From assembly GCA_028015205.1 (NCBI GenBank), contig CM051521.1:87272513-87336512 (forward strand): a stretch of 64,000 nucleotides of DNA. The letters run 5' to 3'. Each line of letters starts with the position of its first letter. Positions within the stretch are counted from its first letter, which is position 1. Below the pieces are notes generated by a model that was given only the letters and a program-made list of their open reading frames with translations, was not told the DNA's origin and did not search any database. The position numbers and the translations under genes were made by a program. Origin of the DNA: Mytilisepta virgata (lineage: Eukaryota; Mollusca; Bivalvia; Mytilida; Mytilidae). This document shows positions 35,044 through 46,913 of the stretch, one piece after another.

Positions 35044-38000
35044 ATGAAGTCAACTTTAATATCGTTTCGTAAGTAAATTTTACAACTTGCAGTGAGTAAT
35101 TAACATTAAAGTTCTAATGACAAACAAAAGCTAACAAGATATATTTTATGATATAAATTATTATTATTATCAATGCCCTCGTAAGTTTTAATTGGAATGA
35201 ACTACTCTTGTGATTTGCAAAAACATTACACAAATTTCTTCTATGTATTTACGCCGATTAAACCTATGTAGGACAACAACAAATGTAATACCTCAGCAAA
35301 ATATTAAATTATATAATCTGAACATTAAAAGAATCACACATACATGTACCTATTTCAAAACTACATTGTAGTAAGCAGTATAATTCTGAATTTAATGGAA
35401 TTAAATAAATATAGATTCTCCTTCAGGTACGAGTGAGTTATGGAATTTCTCCACCCGAGATAGTTAAATTTTCGATTTTCAACACACGAGCCTTCAGCGA
35501 GCATGTTAAATTCTAAAATTTAACTATTGAGGGTGGAGAAATTCCATAACCCACGAGTAAATTGAAGGAGAATCTGTTTCTCCTATGATTTTTGAAAAAA
35601 AGCTCGAGAAAATGTCGTTGCTATGTAGTTTGTTTACATAGACGTCATTTCGGGACTTCTCTAGTTTATCGTTCCAATAACTGTAGAAAAAGGGCGGTAA
35701 TTCCCACGTAGAAATTTAATCACCGGGAAGTGGTTAAAGATATTATGTATTTTTATCCCGTCGATTAAACACGTCAAGAATAGGAGAAAAGAACTTAACT
35801 CACAAAGGAAAAAGCTACTGGATTTTACGTGTGCTACAGGTTTATCCATCCTGCCAAATAAGTTACGACTAATGATGTCGGGATAACTCCATGGATTAAT
35901 TCTGAGAGGAAAACTCAGATAAAAATACATTACAGGAGATTAATATCAAAATACACGTACGCTACTTAACCACTTTCGGCCCCAAAGCGTTTGACGAATG
36001 TTATATTAGAATCCCCTAACTGTACATGTATAATTCCTTCAGATCATTTTTGTTTTAGTTGTTGTATCACTTCTAACAGTAAGTTTCTGGACAATCAGTC
36101 ATGGTACGTACTACTTTCAATCTGATACACGTTAAACATGTGTTACAGATAAAGACTCTTCAGAATATAATTTTAAAAGAAGACTTTTTAGAAAACTACT
36201 TTACATATTGCATATTTTGAATTTTTTAGCACAAAATGCTGTTACTTTAAGAGATTAGCCCTTTACAAATAAATAAGGTCTCTAATACTCTTACATCTAA
36301 AGCACAATATTTTTACGTAAAAGTATTCAATTGTTTAGTAAAATATGATAAAAGAGGATTATTCTTAAGATTTTGTGGTGACAACACGGGCCTAGCAAAA
36401 CGGTACCGCTTTTAATGTAAAATACCCAATAACTTGCGCTTTAGAAATCTTAACAGTTAAATTGAAATAAAATTACATGTATATGATATTCATCGTTTTA
36501 AAAATGCATTTATTATTAAATCATAAAAATTCTACCATGACAACTTCGAACATTTTTTTTTTAAATTTAGGCTTGCGATGTTTGAAGTGTGATTATGTTT
36601 CGAACATCACACAGTGTATAGGAACCGAGGCAGTTTGTAAAGACGGTCTTGAGGCATGTTTAAATGTACCTTCTTAAGGTTAAATATGTATTTTGAACAC
36701 TACCGGAACATGTGATGGGACAGCAAATATAGCATCTGCGAAGGTGTTTTCTGTTCAGTCCCTAATATTTCTGAAGTAGCATTAAATGGTTTAAATTTGT
36801 AGAACGTAGGGAGTGTCTACCTTACGCATAATTTTGTCCTTTGGTGTTTTAATTCACCTGTGGCGGGGTGTGTTTGACAAGGATTGCCAATTTTCCTACC
36901 GAAGGTCGGTGCTTCTCTCCGGGTACTCCGGCTTCCTCCACCAATAAAAACTGGCCACCGCAAATTGGCCGAAATGTGCCGAAAACGGCGTTAAACCCCG
37001 ACTAAACAAACAAACAAATCAATAGGAGCCACACTAATATATTGTTCTTTATGCAACAGTCTAGTTTCAATCCATATCTTTCTGATCTGATGCACTTGTT
37101 TATTTTTTACCCTTGCGCAGCAATGTTTCCTTGACAAAACCACCATGGATGATTTGTCAGTTGTATATACTGCTGGGTGCCGATCTGCAGCAGTAAGTAG
37201 ATTTGAATATTAAAAATTCTTGGTACATCAATTGAAATTTTTGTTGCATTTGATTTCCTTTTAGTACGCATTTTTGTCTAGAATTATATATAATTGTAAT
37301 TCTAAGCTTTATCCGAATACCAACTATATTCTTTACTACATGTATGTATTGTTTGATTACATTATCACGGTGTAAAGTTTTGTAAATGATATAAAAATGC
37401 ACATGTATATGTCACAACAGTAAGGTACATAATTATGAAATTTGGGTAAGATTTTATTCCTTTTTTTTTTTTTTTTTTTTGCACATCACAAATTTTAAAA
37501 CAGATCCCGACAAGTCTCATATCCGTACATTTTCATAAGCGGGTGATACATTGCATAGGCGTGGGCGAAGATGTTTTATTATCCTTCCAAAAAGACATGA
37601 TCCGAGTTTCAATATTTCTGCTTCGGTGTTTTTATAGAGTATGTGATGCTGGACTTTTATATTTAGATTTGTAATATCATGGCATCCTTGCATACTGGAA
37701 AAAGAAGTCAAGTTGCGTGTGCCCAATGTTGTAAAGAAGGGTTGTCAATACAGGGACTTCCATGTAATGCATATTTATGCAATCTAAGTAAGACTTTTAT
37801 ATTTCCAGGATTTATTCAGTACTGCATACATACATGTATGATATATGTTTGATATCATAATTTCAGCATCGACCTGTTTATCCAGATTATTTTAATGTAT
37901 TGAAATTTACCATTGGATTTAATAAAATGTATATGAAACTGTAAACCAACTTCATTTTACAGTGCAGCGGAGACCGAACATGTCAAAATTATAAAATGCT

Positions 38001-40809
38001 GAGCAAGATATCCCACCCCATCGGGTATTAGGTATCAATGGAGAAAATATGTTAAGAATAAATGTGATACTTAAATAACAATTGCAAGAAGAGTGTATAT
38101 TTTCCAATAATTATATTAAATTTAAATTCTGTAATGAAAATTTATTGTGAGAATGTAATTTAAAAAAAAATAATAATTGTCATTATATTCCTGCTTTAAG
38201 CTTGTCCTTCGATCTTTTTTTCTAAGGGACAGGGAGGAAGGGGGGTGTGGGCGGCGACCAGGGGAGGAATTTGAGATTAAAAGGCAATTTAATAATGTTG
38301 TAGAACCAGCGGTTCAACCGAAAACATGCGCAGTATGTGATTATGTGAATACACCTTCGGAATGTCGTACTTTTCAACAATGTCAGGTGACGGAGGTCTG
38401 TATTCTACTAAAATAAGGGAAAAAAACAAACAAATGCAAATCGCCACGACAAGTGTGAAATAGATCATACTTTGCATATTCAGTAATTTCAGTTCCAGTT
38501 TCTGACCTCAATAGCTCTACCTTGCACAATTTTAATCTAGAAAAATATAAAAATGGAATTGTGCCCAGGTTCTACTTTAGACAGGTTTCGAGCAACTTCA
38601 CTTTGAAACAAGTTTTAACAACTTTAAGTATCCTGTAAATAAGTTTTTAAATGCGATACAATGGAATCTATATTCATCAAATACTTATGATAACGATGTA
38701 TACTTTTATTTAATTCATGTGCATTTTCTGTCATACATTATTATTATTCTAATCATATCAACGCTATTTTGGAAGTTGTAGGATATTTTTACAGAATTAC
38801 CAGTTAAACTACTTCTAAAATTACTGAAAACCGAAAAACCAAGGAAATCGAATCTGAATTTGGCTTCCTATTTCGATATTTTTGGTTGCGTACTTCTTGT
38901 TTAATATAAGTTTGGTTTTTGGTCTTGCAAATTTTTCGGTTTGAATGGTGCTGATGAGAGGTAACTCCTTGAAATGCGTCATATACAGCATAGTATAAAT
39001 TTACTGTATCTAATATTATTATCTTTGGATTGTTATTTTTTATCTCATGTCAAATTCGATAAAAATGTCATTCATTTTTAGTCAATAATAATATTCCAAT
39101 CTTTTAACCTGCAAGGTATGTGCACAAAAGATATTTGTTGCCGGGTCAACGGTTACATACGAGCTGGGTTGCGAGGGTAAACTGGTAGGTAAATTGTTCT
39201 TAATGGTTATCCTTGTATAATATTTATTATAACACTGTATCTTTTTATCTCGGTGAAATTTATAGTATATTAGGATTTTATCCAACCCTTAAATATATTT
39301 CTTCGACAACTATGTCCACCGATAAATTTACAGACCCTGAATAAATGTAGCAAACCACAAACCTGCACATTGATTATTTGTACCACACAATTCGGCATGG
39401 CTATTTCTTATTTTTGTACCACATGTAGGTAAATGCTCATACATATTGCATCAGCCTACAAGATACATGTTTATATAATTTGAACATAAATTAATGTTAT
39501 CTTATTTGAAGATATTTCTCATAAAACATGTAAAAATGACTTAATTTTAAGTAACAAATTATTTTTTCAATGCGCGTTCTCAGATACAGCAACATATTCA
39601 TGATATATATTTTTTGTCTGTGAAGTGTAGCATTTCTTTGTAAGAAACTGTTTATTAAATTTACATGTGCAGTTTTAAATTTTAGCTGTGTGACTCGCTT
39701 TTAAAGGCATACAAAGGGACACAACAAACAGGGAAGAGAATAACTCATGGAAAAGTTGAAATATGCGCTGCTTGTTGTGATGGTAGAAATTGCAACACTG
39801 GAAACTGTGGAGATCTGAGAAAAAGTACAATTGTTATATCAAACCATATTCATATTACACCTGTTTATGAAAAAAAACATCCATTTTTGACATTACTTAA
39901 ACCCGAGTTTGTATTATTAGATAGAGCGTTAGCCGATCTCACAATACTGGAACAAACAATATAAATTCATCTTAGTTTGAAGTGTGTGCCAAAATATTCT
40001 CTATGATCTAAGAATGAACAGCTCGAAAGTGCAACGTAATAAATTGTTAATCTGTTACAGAAATTCACATCAAACGGAAAATGATATCATTAAACGAATT
40101 AGTATGGCGTCTATGTTTCTCAGCTTATCCGATAATCAAGGGCATGCATGAGTTACCATGACTTTCGACAAAGAGGATTACTGCTGTCACAAAAGCTTCT
40201 TAACCAGGGTTTTATCAGGAATAAGTTGATGTCATAACTTAGGAAATTTTATGGTCGTCATCATGAATTGATTGACCGTTCCAGTGTTCCAATATCTAAG
40301 ATGATGTTGGACCTGTTCACGCACTGTCTTAACATTTCATGTACTTCCACCGATTTGTGACTACCACCGGGTGGACTTTGTTGAACTTCACGACGAGTTT
40401 CGTATACGTAGCAGGAACTGCTTATCCTTCCAGAGCACCTGGGTTCACTCCTGGTTTTTATTGGAGTTCGTGTTGTTCATTATTTTTTAGTTTTCAGTGT
40501 TTATTTGTTGTGCTTGTGGTTGTTCATTTGTCTTCCCGATTTTGTCTGTCTATGGACTGCGTTTTTTGGATTCCTTCTTATGTATATTTGTCCTCTTTAG
40601 TTAACTGTTAAACAGACAACGAAAATACAAAATAATTCTAAGTACTTGTTTATTTATACAGTTTATACATAAAACTTGTTTCATCTGTTTATTTGATGTT
40701 TAGATTGTATAGACATTTAATTTTCATGGAATTACATGAAATTCGTTTTAGTAGAAAATATTCATATTTTGCAGGTCAACCATGTTTTAATTCCACAATC
40801 TGTGGATGA
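35044..40809 (+). CDS. Secreted protein with two Ly6/uPAR modules, plus-strand paralog
   Basis: Nine exons: 35044-35068, 36059-36103, 36571-36653, 37121-37192, 37667-37787, 38304-38395, 39116-39184, 39686-39824, 40775-40809. They sum to 681 nt, an exact 226 codons plus TGA. Phases match the minus-strand paralog at every junction. A signal peptide begins MKSTLISFLVVSLLTVSFW. Module 1 (GLRCLKCDYV to LPCNAYLCN) and module 2 (TCAVCDYV to CDGRNCN) each carry CxxC, a GC pair and a CC-x4-CN-like end typical of Ly6/uPAR folds. The tail exon adds SQPCFNSTICG. N-glycosylation sites are NIT and NST. No hydrophobic C-terminus, so I infer secretion rather than a GPI anchor. The intron after exon 3 appears to start with GC. 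Ligand or partner unknown. Confidence 0.88.
35413..35575. repeat. Long hairpin, 60-bp arms, 42-bp loop
   Basis: Arms 35,413-35,472 and 35,515-35,575 are inverted repeats at roughly 85 percent identity (TTATGGAATTTCTCCACCC / GGGTGGAGAAATTCCATAAC). It lies in intron 1 of the plus-strand Ly6-like gene. Confidence 0.8.
36850..37020. repeat. SINE-like interspersed repeat with AAAC tail
   Basis: Contains CCGGGTACTCCGGCTTCCTC and GGCGTTAAACCCCGACT, and ends in AAACAAACAAACAAATC, a tail style shared by many mollusc SINEs. It sits in the intron between the 36,653 and 37,121 exons. No tRNA-like A and B boxes were confirmed. Confidence 0.5.
38850..39045 (+). repeat. Dispersed ~200-bp repeat, copy 2
   Basis: Matches 34,792-35,000 from TTTGGCTTCCTATTTCG to CTTTGGATTGTTATTTT. 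It is intronic, ending about 70 bp before the 39,116 exon. Confidence 0.85.
40110..40620 (+). pseudogene. RT retroelement C-terminal and tail fragment, in an intron
   Basis: Contains ATTTTATGGTCGTCATCATGA (translating to the FYGRHHE block), CCTGGGTTCACTCCTGG, and a tail with TATTGGAGTTCGTGTTGTTC. These correspond to the 3,395 and 4,500 fragments. It lies in the last intron of the plus-strand Ly6-like gene and is heavily decayed. Confidence 0.5.
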
Positions 40810-40854
40810 CAAAGTACGGTTCTCTCAAGTATGGATTTTGACTGACATGGTTTG

Positions 40855-40860
40855 AATAAA
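40855..40860 (+). promoter_or_regulatory. Poly(A) signal of the plus-strand Ly6-like gene
   Basis: AATAAA 46 bp after the TGA of the last exon. It lies inside the duplicated block, so a second copy occurs at 54,977. Confidence 0.6.
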
Positions 40861-41660
40861 ACTATAATTATGTAGTATATGACATTGTGTTTGGTTTTTT
40901 AATAAGCTTTTGAAAAACTGACATATTAGCCTATAATATTACATTGTAGTATCGATTGATTACTTTGTAAATATTGCATTTATGCCTTTAGAACGCTCAA
41001 AATACAAATATATTTTTTATTTAATAAATACATTCTTTCTTGCTCTGCACCAAGCACATACTTTCTTTAGATACAGATGCCTCTGTAGCTTGAATTATTA
41101 CCTCAATTGCAAGTATTTGGAGTAGCGTGAAAATGTTGCATACATTTTCCGTTTACTTAATGACATTTTTAATTTTTGTGGAAGCTAAGGAGTACAGGTA
41201 GCTTCCTCAGGCACTGCTCTGTATGTAGATGGTTATTTTCTGTATTTTTATCGTATTGGATTTAAATTTGCTCTACAACATTTTTTTCTTTTTTAATTAT
41301 CTTTTTGGCTTTCCACGTCTGTTGTCCGTGAGTATTTGTACTGCTAAAGATACGTCGTTTGTTGATATATGTAACCTCATCAGCTTAGTTGTTAGTATGT
41401 TGGCTCTTAAACTGAACTGATCGCATTGGAATTCATGTTTTATATTAAATGGTACAATGGTTCAATGGTTGAAACGTTTAAAGTTTAATTAATACGCGTT
41501 ACATTATTATACCAAGCATAGTTACTTAAAAACACGATTTGCATCTACAGAAGTCAACAAGCAAGTCACACCATACACCGTACGTACAAGCTACTCACAG
41601 ATGCGACATCAGAGATCAAGCTTCATACAGTATATTAGAATATCAAGGAATGTTTTAGAA

Positions 41661-42606
41661 CTAGAATTTTTTGGCGGAGGAAGGAATGTATGCAATTTTT
41701 CTATTTATGCCCTTTGATGTCATCAAAACCATCAAGTCGTTTGTCCTTGGGGTTTTCATGGTACACGCCTCCTTTTCAAAGTTAAGGCTTTGTAAATTGT
41801 TAACATACGTGTTTTCCATTGAAGCATTGGTTCTTAATAATGTTTCTGTAGACCCACTTGCTATTTTACGAATAAATTTTCTTCCTGTTATTGTAAAGAC
41901 AGGGACGTCGGTACTTGCATCGTCATTTGAACTTTGAATTTCTAGATTTGGTACGTTTACATAAATGTGCCCATTAGGATTATCGAGAAAAACATATCTG
42001 TCATTTTCAAAAATATTTAGATGAGATGAATTTTCTCCAGCATCGATAAAATCGTATAGCTTTTCCATATCTGTGTTGTATAATGAATTGTTATAAATAT
42101 AATTGCCACCAAGGTCGCCTACTTCTGTATAATTTGTCATGTCGATGTCTTCCGTTCTCGTGTGCTCCGCACTGGTTGTTTGATGTTTAATACTAACGGG
42201 TGACCTGATATATAATTAAAGTTAAATAACTGAGTGAAATTACAAATTATATTTTTTTTTCTTTATTTAATAATTTCCTCTATTTTTGCAATTTAAAATT
42301 GTTTTAATGCAACTTTTTATTCCTAAAATTTTCGGAAGTGGAAATGAAATTAAGGGATTAGTTTATTGTATCCTTCATTTTGTCTACTCTTTATAGATAG
42401 CATTTTTAACATCCGAGTGCATTGTCAAAAGATGAACCAAGTTGTGTTTTTTTGTGTGATTCCGCATCCAGTAAAATGACATATGATTTTTGTTTTGTTT
42501 TTTTTTTTATTTTCAAATTATTTTTAATTTTCAATATTATTTACTTATTTATATTTATTTTTTTCATTTCTTTATATTTTTTTGGGGGGGGTTAAAAGGA
42601 TCATTT

Positions 42607-42665
<59 letters not shown>

Positions 42666-44422
42666 AGTGAAAAGTTTATTGTGAAGTACATGTATTTACA
42701 AATGTATGTCGACTTTTGTCTTACAATCATTCAATTGTCCATGTCAAAATGGGATCTTTCTGTTTTAACCTTACTAGAATTATGCCTCTATGTACATAGA
42801 AGTAAGTGTATATGTAATGTTTTTACAATATAACAGAAAAGAGCATTTCTTTTGCATTATTCGGGATAAAAAATACATGCTTCATTACCTTCGTTGTAGT
42901 ACCAATACCACAATAACCAATACAAGTATTACCACAAACAAAGCAGAGACGCCAGCAATTATACCTGAAAGATGATAAATTCATAAATGTGGAAATTTCA
43001 GTCTGATGCAACATTTGAAACACGCCTATTCTTTTTATAACCGAACTTTTTTCTCTTTTTTGACTAACGCTAAATACGTTATTACAATTCTAATAATTAC
43101 TATCATTTATCATATAAACTTAACGGTATTCATGTAAATTCATTATATTTTGTTTTTTTTTCTAAATTGTACATAAAACAAATCTGTCTGCATGCCTCAG
43201 AGTCCGGTAGTGACATTCTTTACGATAAATCATTACTACATATTAAGAACCTTTAAATTCTCGCTCAATATCCAGCCCATAAATACATTTTATATTTCAT
43301 TTATGTGACCTCAGTTGAAGAAATAGTATTGCTAAGCGACATTCAATACATTCTAACCTTTTGAACTGATATAAATTGATTTTTTAATGCGATTTTAATT
43401 TGTTTCTAAATACAAGAATCAGAAACCATGTCAAACCTTTTAATTTCTATCTATATAAACAGTCTTTTCACTAAAAGATTTCTTTAAAAAATAGTATTAC
43501 CGATGGTTAAATACAATTCTGACAGGAGTGAAAATCTCGGCTCCACTGTTGACGTTTGTAAACCTAAGTAAATAGAAATTTGCTACATTTTTTATCATAA
43601 TTTTACTTTGACTTTTTGAAATATTTCATGTGTGTTATAAAATATTTTAATGACGCATTTTTCTGAGCTTATAATTTTTCAGACTGCATGTGCGTCCAAT
43701 AAACGCCCTTTCTGATAATTATATTTCGGTTTATGGAAGTACATGTAGTTCCTTTTAAAAACGTCGTGCAGAATAGTCTTCCGTAAATGGCCGTTTTCGA
43801 GTTGAGACGACCGAGTGAAGACGACTTGACTAGCGCTCGTCTTCACTCGGTATGACGTCCAATGAGAATACGTAATACATTCGTTTATTGTGACTCTTGG
43901 CCAATCAAACGTAACGTTACTATACATTTTCGGTTGTTCATACTGAAAATACATAGATGTGCGAGGCCTAAAACCCCAGTTTTTACGGAAGAAATAGGTA
44001 CTTGCATTCGTTCAAAAATGAAGGACTGGAAAATCTTCAACTCGTTTTTAAAATGTGCTCCACTCGGGAAAGACGTGAATCTTAAAAACCCAGTCTTCAT
44101 TTTGAACTCGTGTGAGAAATTATTATTCTGAATAAGGAAAAAGACACGAGTTGTTTACAACAGCTTGAAAATAAAACAACAATCCTATATATACAGACAT
44201 TTTTTAGAATTACAACGTCTGATTTCAAATACATTAATTTTAGTATGCGACACTGTCTTGGGTCTTTTGTGAACTATTATTGAAATTTAAAACTTATATG
44301 TACCATCTGTTTTTATATCGTTGCTCGCTGTGGTAACGGATAACTGGATTTCAGAAGAAACTTGTTCATAGTCTTGTGAGGCCATTGTTATTGAATTGTT
44401 GGTGGCACGACAGATTTCCCTT
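41661..44422 (-). CDS. Single-pass Ig-type receptor, C-terminal exons, copy 1
   Basis: Four exons read leftward: 44422-44304, 43563-43501, 42964-42889, 42204-41661, with consistent GT-AG sites and phases (2 in, then 1, 1, 2). Exon 1 ends an Ig-like domain (ICRATNNSITMA ... EIQLSV, the Y/I-x-C-x-A-x-N and final-strand pattern). Exon 2 is a short stalk. Exon 3 is a membrane span (IIAGVSALFVVILVLVIVV then LQRR as stop-transfer). Exon 4 is a 180-residue cytoplasmic tail with several Tyr sites, including YNNS, HIYVNV and TYVNN; Y-x-N is the Grb2-type SH2 motif. Type I topology is inferred. The N-terminal exons and signal peptide were not found upstream. The role (adhesion or immune signalling) is inference. 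Confidence 0.75.
42612..42662. repeat. (TA)n microsatellite
   Basis: About 24 TA units in the intron before the tail exon. Copy C2 has only a short TA run at 56,926-56,941. Confidence 0.9.
43770..44125 (+). repeat. Interspersed ~350-bp repeat, copy 2
   Basis: Shares ends and internal blocks with 18,700-19,035. It contains a 15-bp perfect inverted repeat ACCGAGTGAAGACGA (43,810-43,824 and 43,837-43,851) around CTTGACTAGCGC. Intronic in the receptor gene. The open minus-strand frame across it (43,679-43,954) is judged a repeat artefact. Confidence 0.7.
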
Positions 44423-45489
44423 CTATGTTAATGTAGTTTATATCTTCCTATCTGTGGACCCTAATTCATCTAAAATACATTGAAATATTCGAGGTACTAA
44501 AAGCTGTGTTTGTCGAATTAAAAATAGTATTCTTTAGCATTTTACATTGACGAACAAATTACACATGTAGACTTGGCAGTATTCTGTATTAACTTTTATT
44601 ATTATTTATGAAAATAATTTTAATATACGTAGATGCATATGTAAAAAAACGAAACGAAAAGGATATTGTAGAAATGAGAAAATGGGAGAATGAAGATGTT
44701 TCAATCCTTAGTCGAAGCATAACAGCATGAGGTTGCCATCTTGGTTTGCAGTAAACAAAAGTCTTATGGGAACAGACAACCAATCAAATAAACTTTGATT
44801 CGAACTATTTCAAACGTTTATAATCAACATGGATAAAATTATAACATTTTTTTTGTAGAATTTCCTTTTTAACGCAACGGTCGCCTTGATGCAAGTTCAG
44901 ACATGGTCTCTCAATGCCGTTTTATTAATTATTTTTTTAAATTTTTGATTACGTTTCTCAAGTAAAATTTATCTCATAACTGTTTTCCTTTTATTGCTGC
45001 GAGATGTCAAATTAAAACGTTTCTCATTCAAATTTATCGACGAAAGAAAAACTAAATTTGTTTGCCCGTATCTTTTTATCCATTTGTTTCTATCATTGAC
45101 ATGTTTGCTTTCAGTGCTACTATATACTTGAAAACGCCTTGTCTGTGGATTTATTGTGATCCTATGGGCTTTCCGTTCTATTTCATTACTTCGGTATTAT
45201 CATCAAAGGTAATACTTTAAATGTTTTTCACTTGATTTCAGTCACACTGGACGGTTGCTTTCTATTGAAAATAGCTCAGGATACAATTATCTAACTCTAC
45301 ACAAAGTTTTTGCACTTGATTTCAGTCACACTGGACAGTTTCTGTCTGTTGGAAATAGCTCAGGTTGCAATAATCTATCTCAACACAAAAATACAGACTC
45401 ATCATAATGGCTCTATAAAATTATTAGTAAGAACCATTTTTGTAAAGTTTTCCAAACCCACACTGTTTTACTTAAGGAGTATGGAGTAT

Positions 45490-46489
45490 TTAAACCATTG
45501 TTGTGACGTCATCTATTGAAGAAACAGTGGATTGTTTTTTAGGAATCCACTGAAGTTCTGATTGTGTCTATAAATACTACTCACCACAGTTCAACGAATT
45601 TCGTGTGAATGAGTAGATTTAATTACAACCGTAAAAAAACTCTATCTACAAATTGATAGAAAATGGATGTTGTAAACGATAAGGCACCGACTATCGAAAC
45701 TGGTTTTTTTTCTCGAGACAAAAATTAATTTTTTCTGTTGGTCAGAGGATTGTTTTTATTTTACATGTAGGAACAGGATTTTTCAAAATAAAACAAAGGA
45801 TCTTTTGCCAACACTTTTGAAATATTTGCTTCCCATAAAATTTAGTACCTCCATGGTGAACGTCTTATTGTAAGGTAATATATTGATGCTGTGCACCTGC
45901 AACATTTTATGCACGGATTTTTTTAAAAAGAATGCATTCCCATTTTTCCGGACTTTGGAACTTAAATGTAGGAAATTTTTCAGCAAACTTAATAACAAAG
46001 GAAAGTACAAGTTTTGTGTAATCAATCCCTTCTCAGTTTTCGACCTAACTGAAGTTGTACATTTTTTTCTGTACGTGGAAACAAGCTTATTTCAAGCAAA
46101 TTGTATAAAGGAGGGTACAAGTTTTGTGTATTCAACTGATTAACTACTCTGACGTTGTTTAACTGAGACCTTTCAAATATAATCCCCCAAAAAACGGTCA
46201 ATAAGATGCATTTTTTTTTTAAATATGATGCAACCCAAGCGACAGTTTTTTTGACAGGAAAAAATAATAATCTTGTCTTCTCCCTGATAAAAATAGTTCT
46301 CCTCTTATACATAATTTATGGGCCTTTCCTACGTGTTGAACACAGTTGAAGGTCGTGCGGTTCATATATAACTGCATAGGACCGTTTCAGAACATCATAT
46401 ATATACTTTAGAAAAAATACTTCGGAAAAAGTGGGGATGGCGATTTATCTCTAAAGAATCAAATAAATAAAAAAAATATAATAATAACC
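45490..46489. other. Intergenic, nothing recognised
   Basis: No domain-bearing frame. A direct repeat TACAAGTTTTGTGTA occurs at about 46,008 and 46,116. Confidence 0.4.
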
Positions 46490-46800
46490 TTCTCACAGAA
46501 AGCTCTTCTATTTGATTATCAGACACTATCTTCTTTATTCTTGACGGCTCTGGTTTGGTTCGTAGCTCAGAATCTACCCTATCGACTAAGGTACACATTA
46601 AATCCTCGTCTGATGAAGACGATATATCCTCATAAATAGGTTTTTTCTAACAGGAAAAGTTTCATTTTCAGATGCCGACGAAATGTCATACATTAAAAAA
46701 AAGTTTGCACTCATCAGATTTTTGTGGATTTTCACAAAATTTAGATTGCGTTATAAAAATATCCTCGTCGTACATTTCCATTGTCATATAATTAATGATG
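46490..46800 (-). pseudogene. Decayed acidic coding fragment of unknown family
   Basis: Read leftward from 46,797, three frames join through two small indels: MYDEDIFITQSKFCENPQ, then YDISSASENETFPVRKN, then YEDISSSSDEDLMCTLVDRV and PSRIKKIVSDNQIEELSVRR. The last is a continuous frame (46,395-46,598 and upstream). Composition is Asp/Glu/Ser-rich with a repeated Tyr-x(0-1)-Asp-Ile-Ser-Ser motif, unlike random AT-rich translation. Divergent from the LINE ORF1 starting at 46,914. I do not recognise it; it could be an exon remnant or part of another element. Confidence 0.35.
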
Positions 46801-46913
46801 AGTAGTTTTTATTCAAACTTCTACACTTCAAACAGAAACCGAAACGTTTGTAAAACAATATATAAAACATTTGCCTACTATTGACAAAAAATGTGATAAA
46901 GATCAAGTAAATA

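Larger units (their letters stand above)
40839..45489. repeat. Segmental duplication, copy C1
   Basis: Matches 54,961-59,437 in the same orientation with high identity, starting at TGACTGACATGGTTTG just after the plus Ly6-like stop codon and ending at GGAGTATGGAGTAT. C1 has about 310 bp (44,917-45,225) that C2 lacks and a local ~80-bp tandem doubling (45,225-45,380). C2 has 141 bp in the receptor tail that C1 lacks. Confidence 0.9.

Noticed and set aside
36043..36058. Acceptor at 36,042 for the signal-peptide exon
   Set aside because: It gives a hydrophobic frame but the wrong phase for the 25-nt first exon. The acceptor at 36,058 gives 45 nt, exactly as in the paralog.
36666..36680. GT donor AAT|gtacct for exon 3 of the plus Ly6-like gene
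   Set aside because: It would add ACLN and an unpaired Cys. The paralog's donor and module 2 both place the boundary four codons earlier, at GAG.
43679..43954. Minus-strand 91-residue frame conserved at 58,009-58,284
   Set aside because: Conservation is explained by the recent segmental duplication, and the frame lies in an interspersed repeat that also occurs near 18.7 kb without it.
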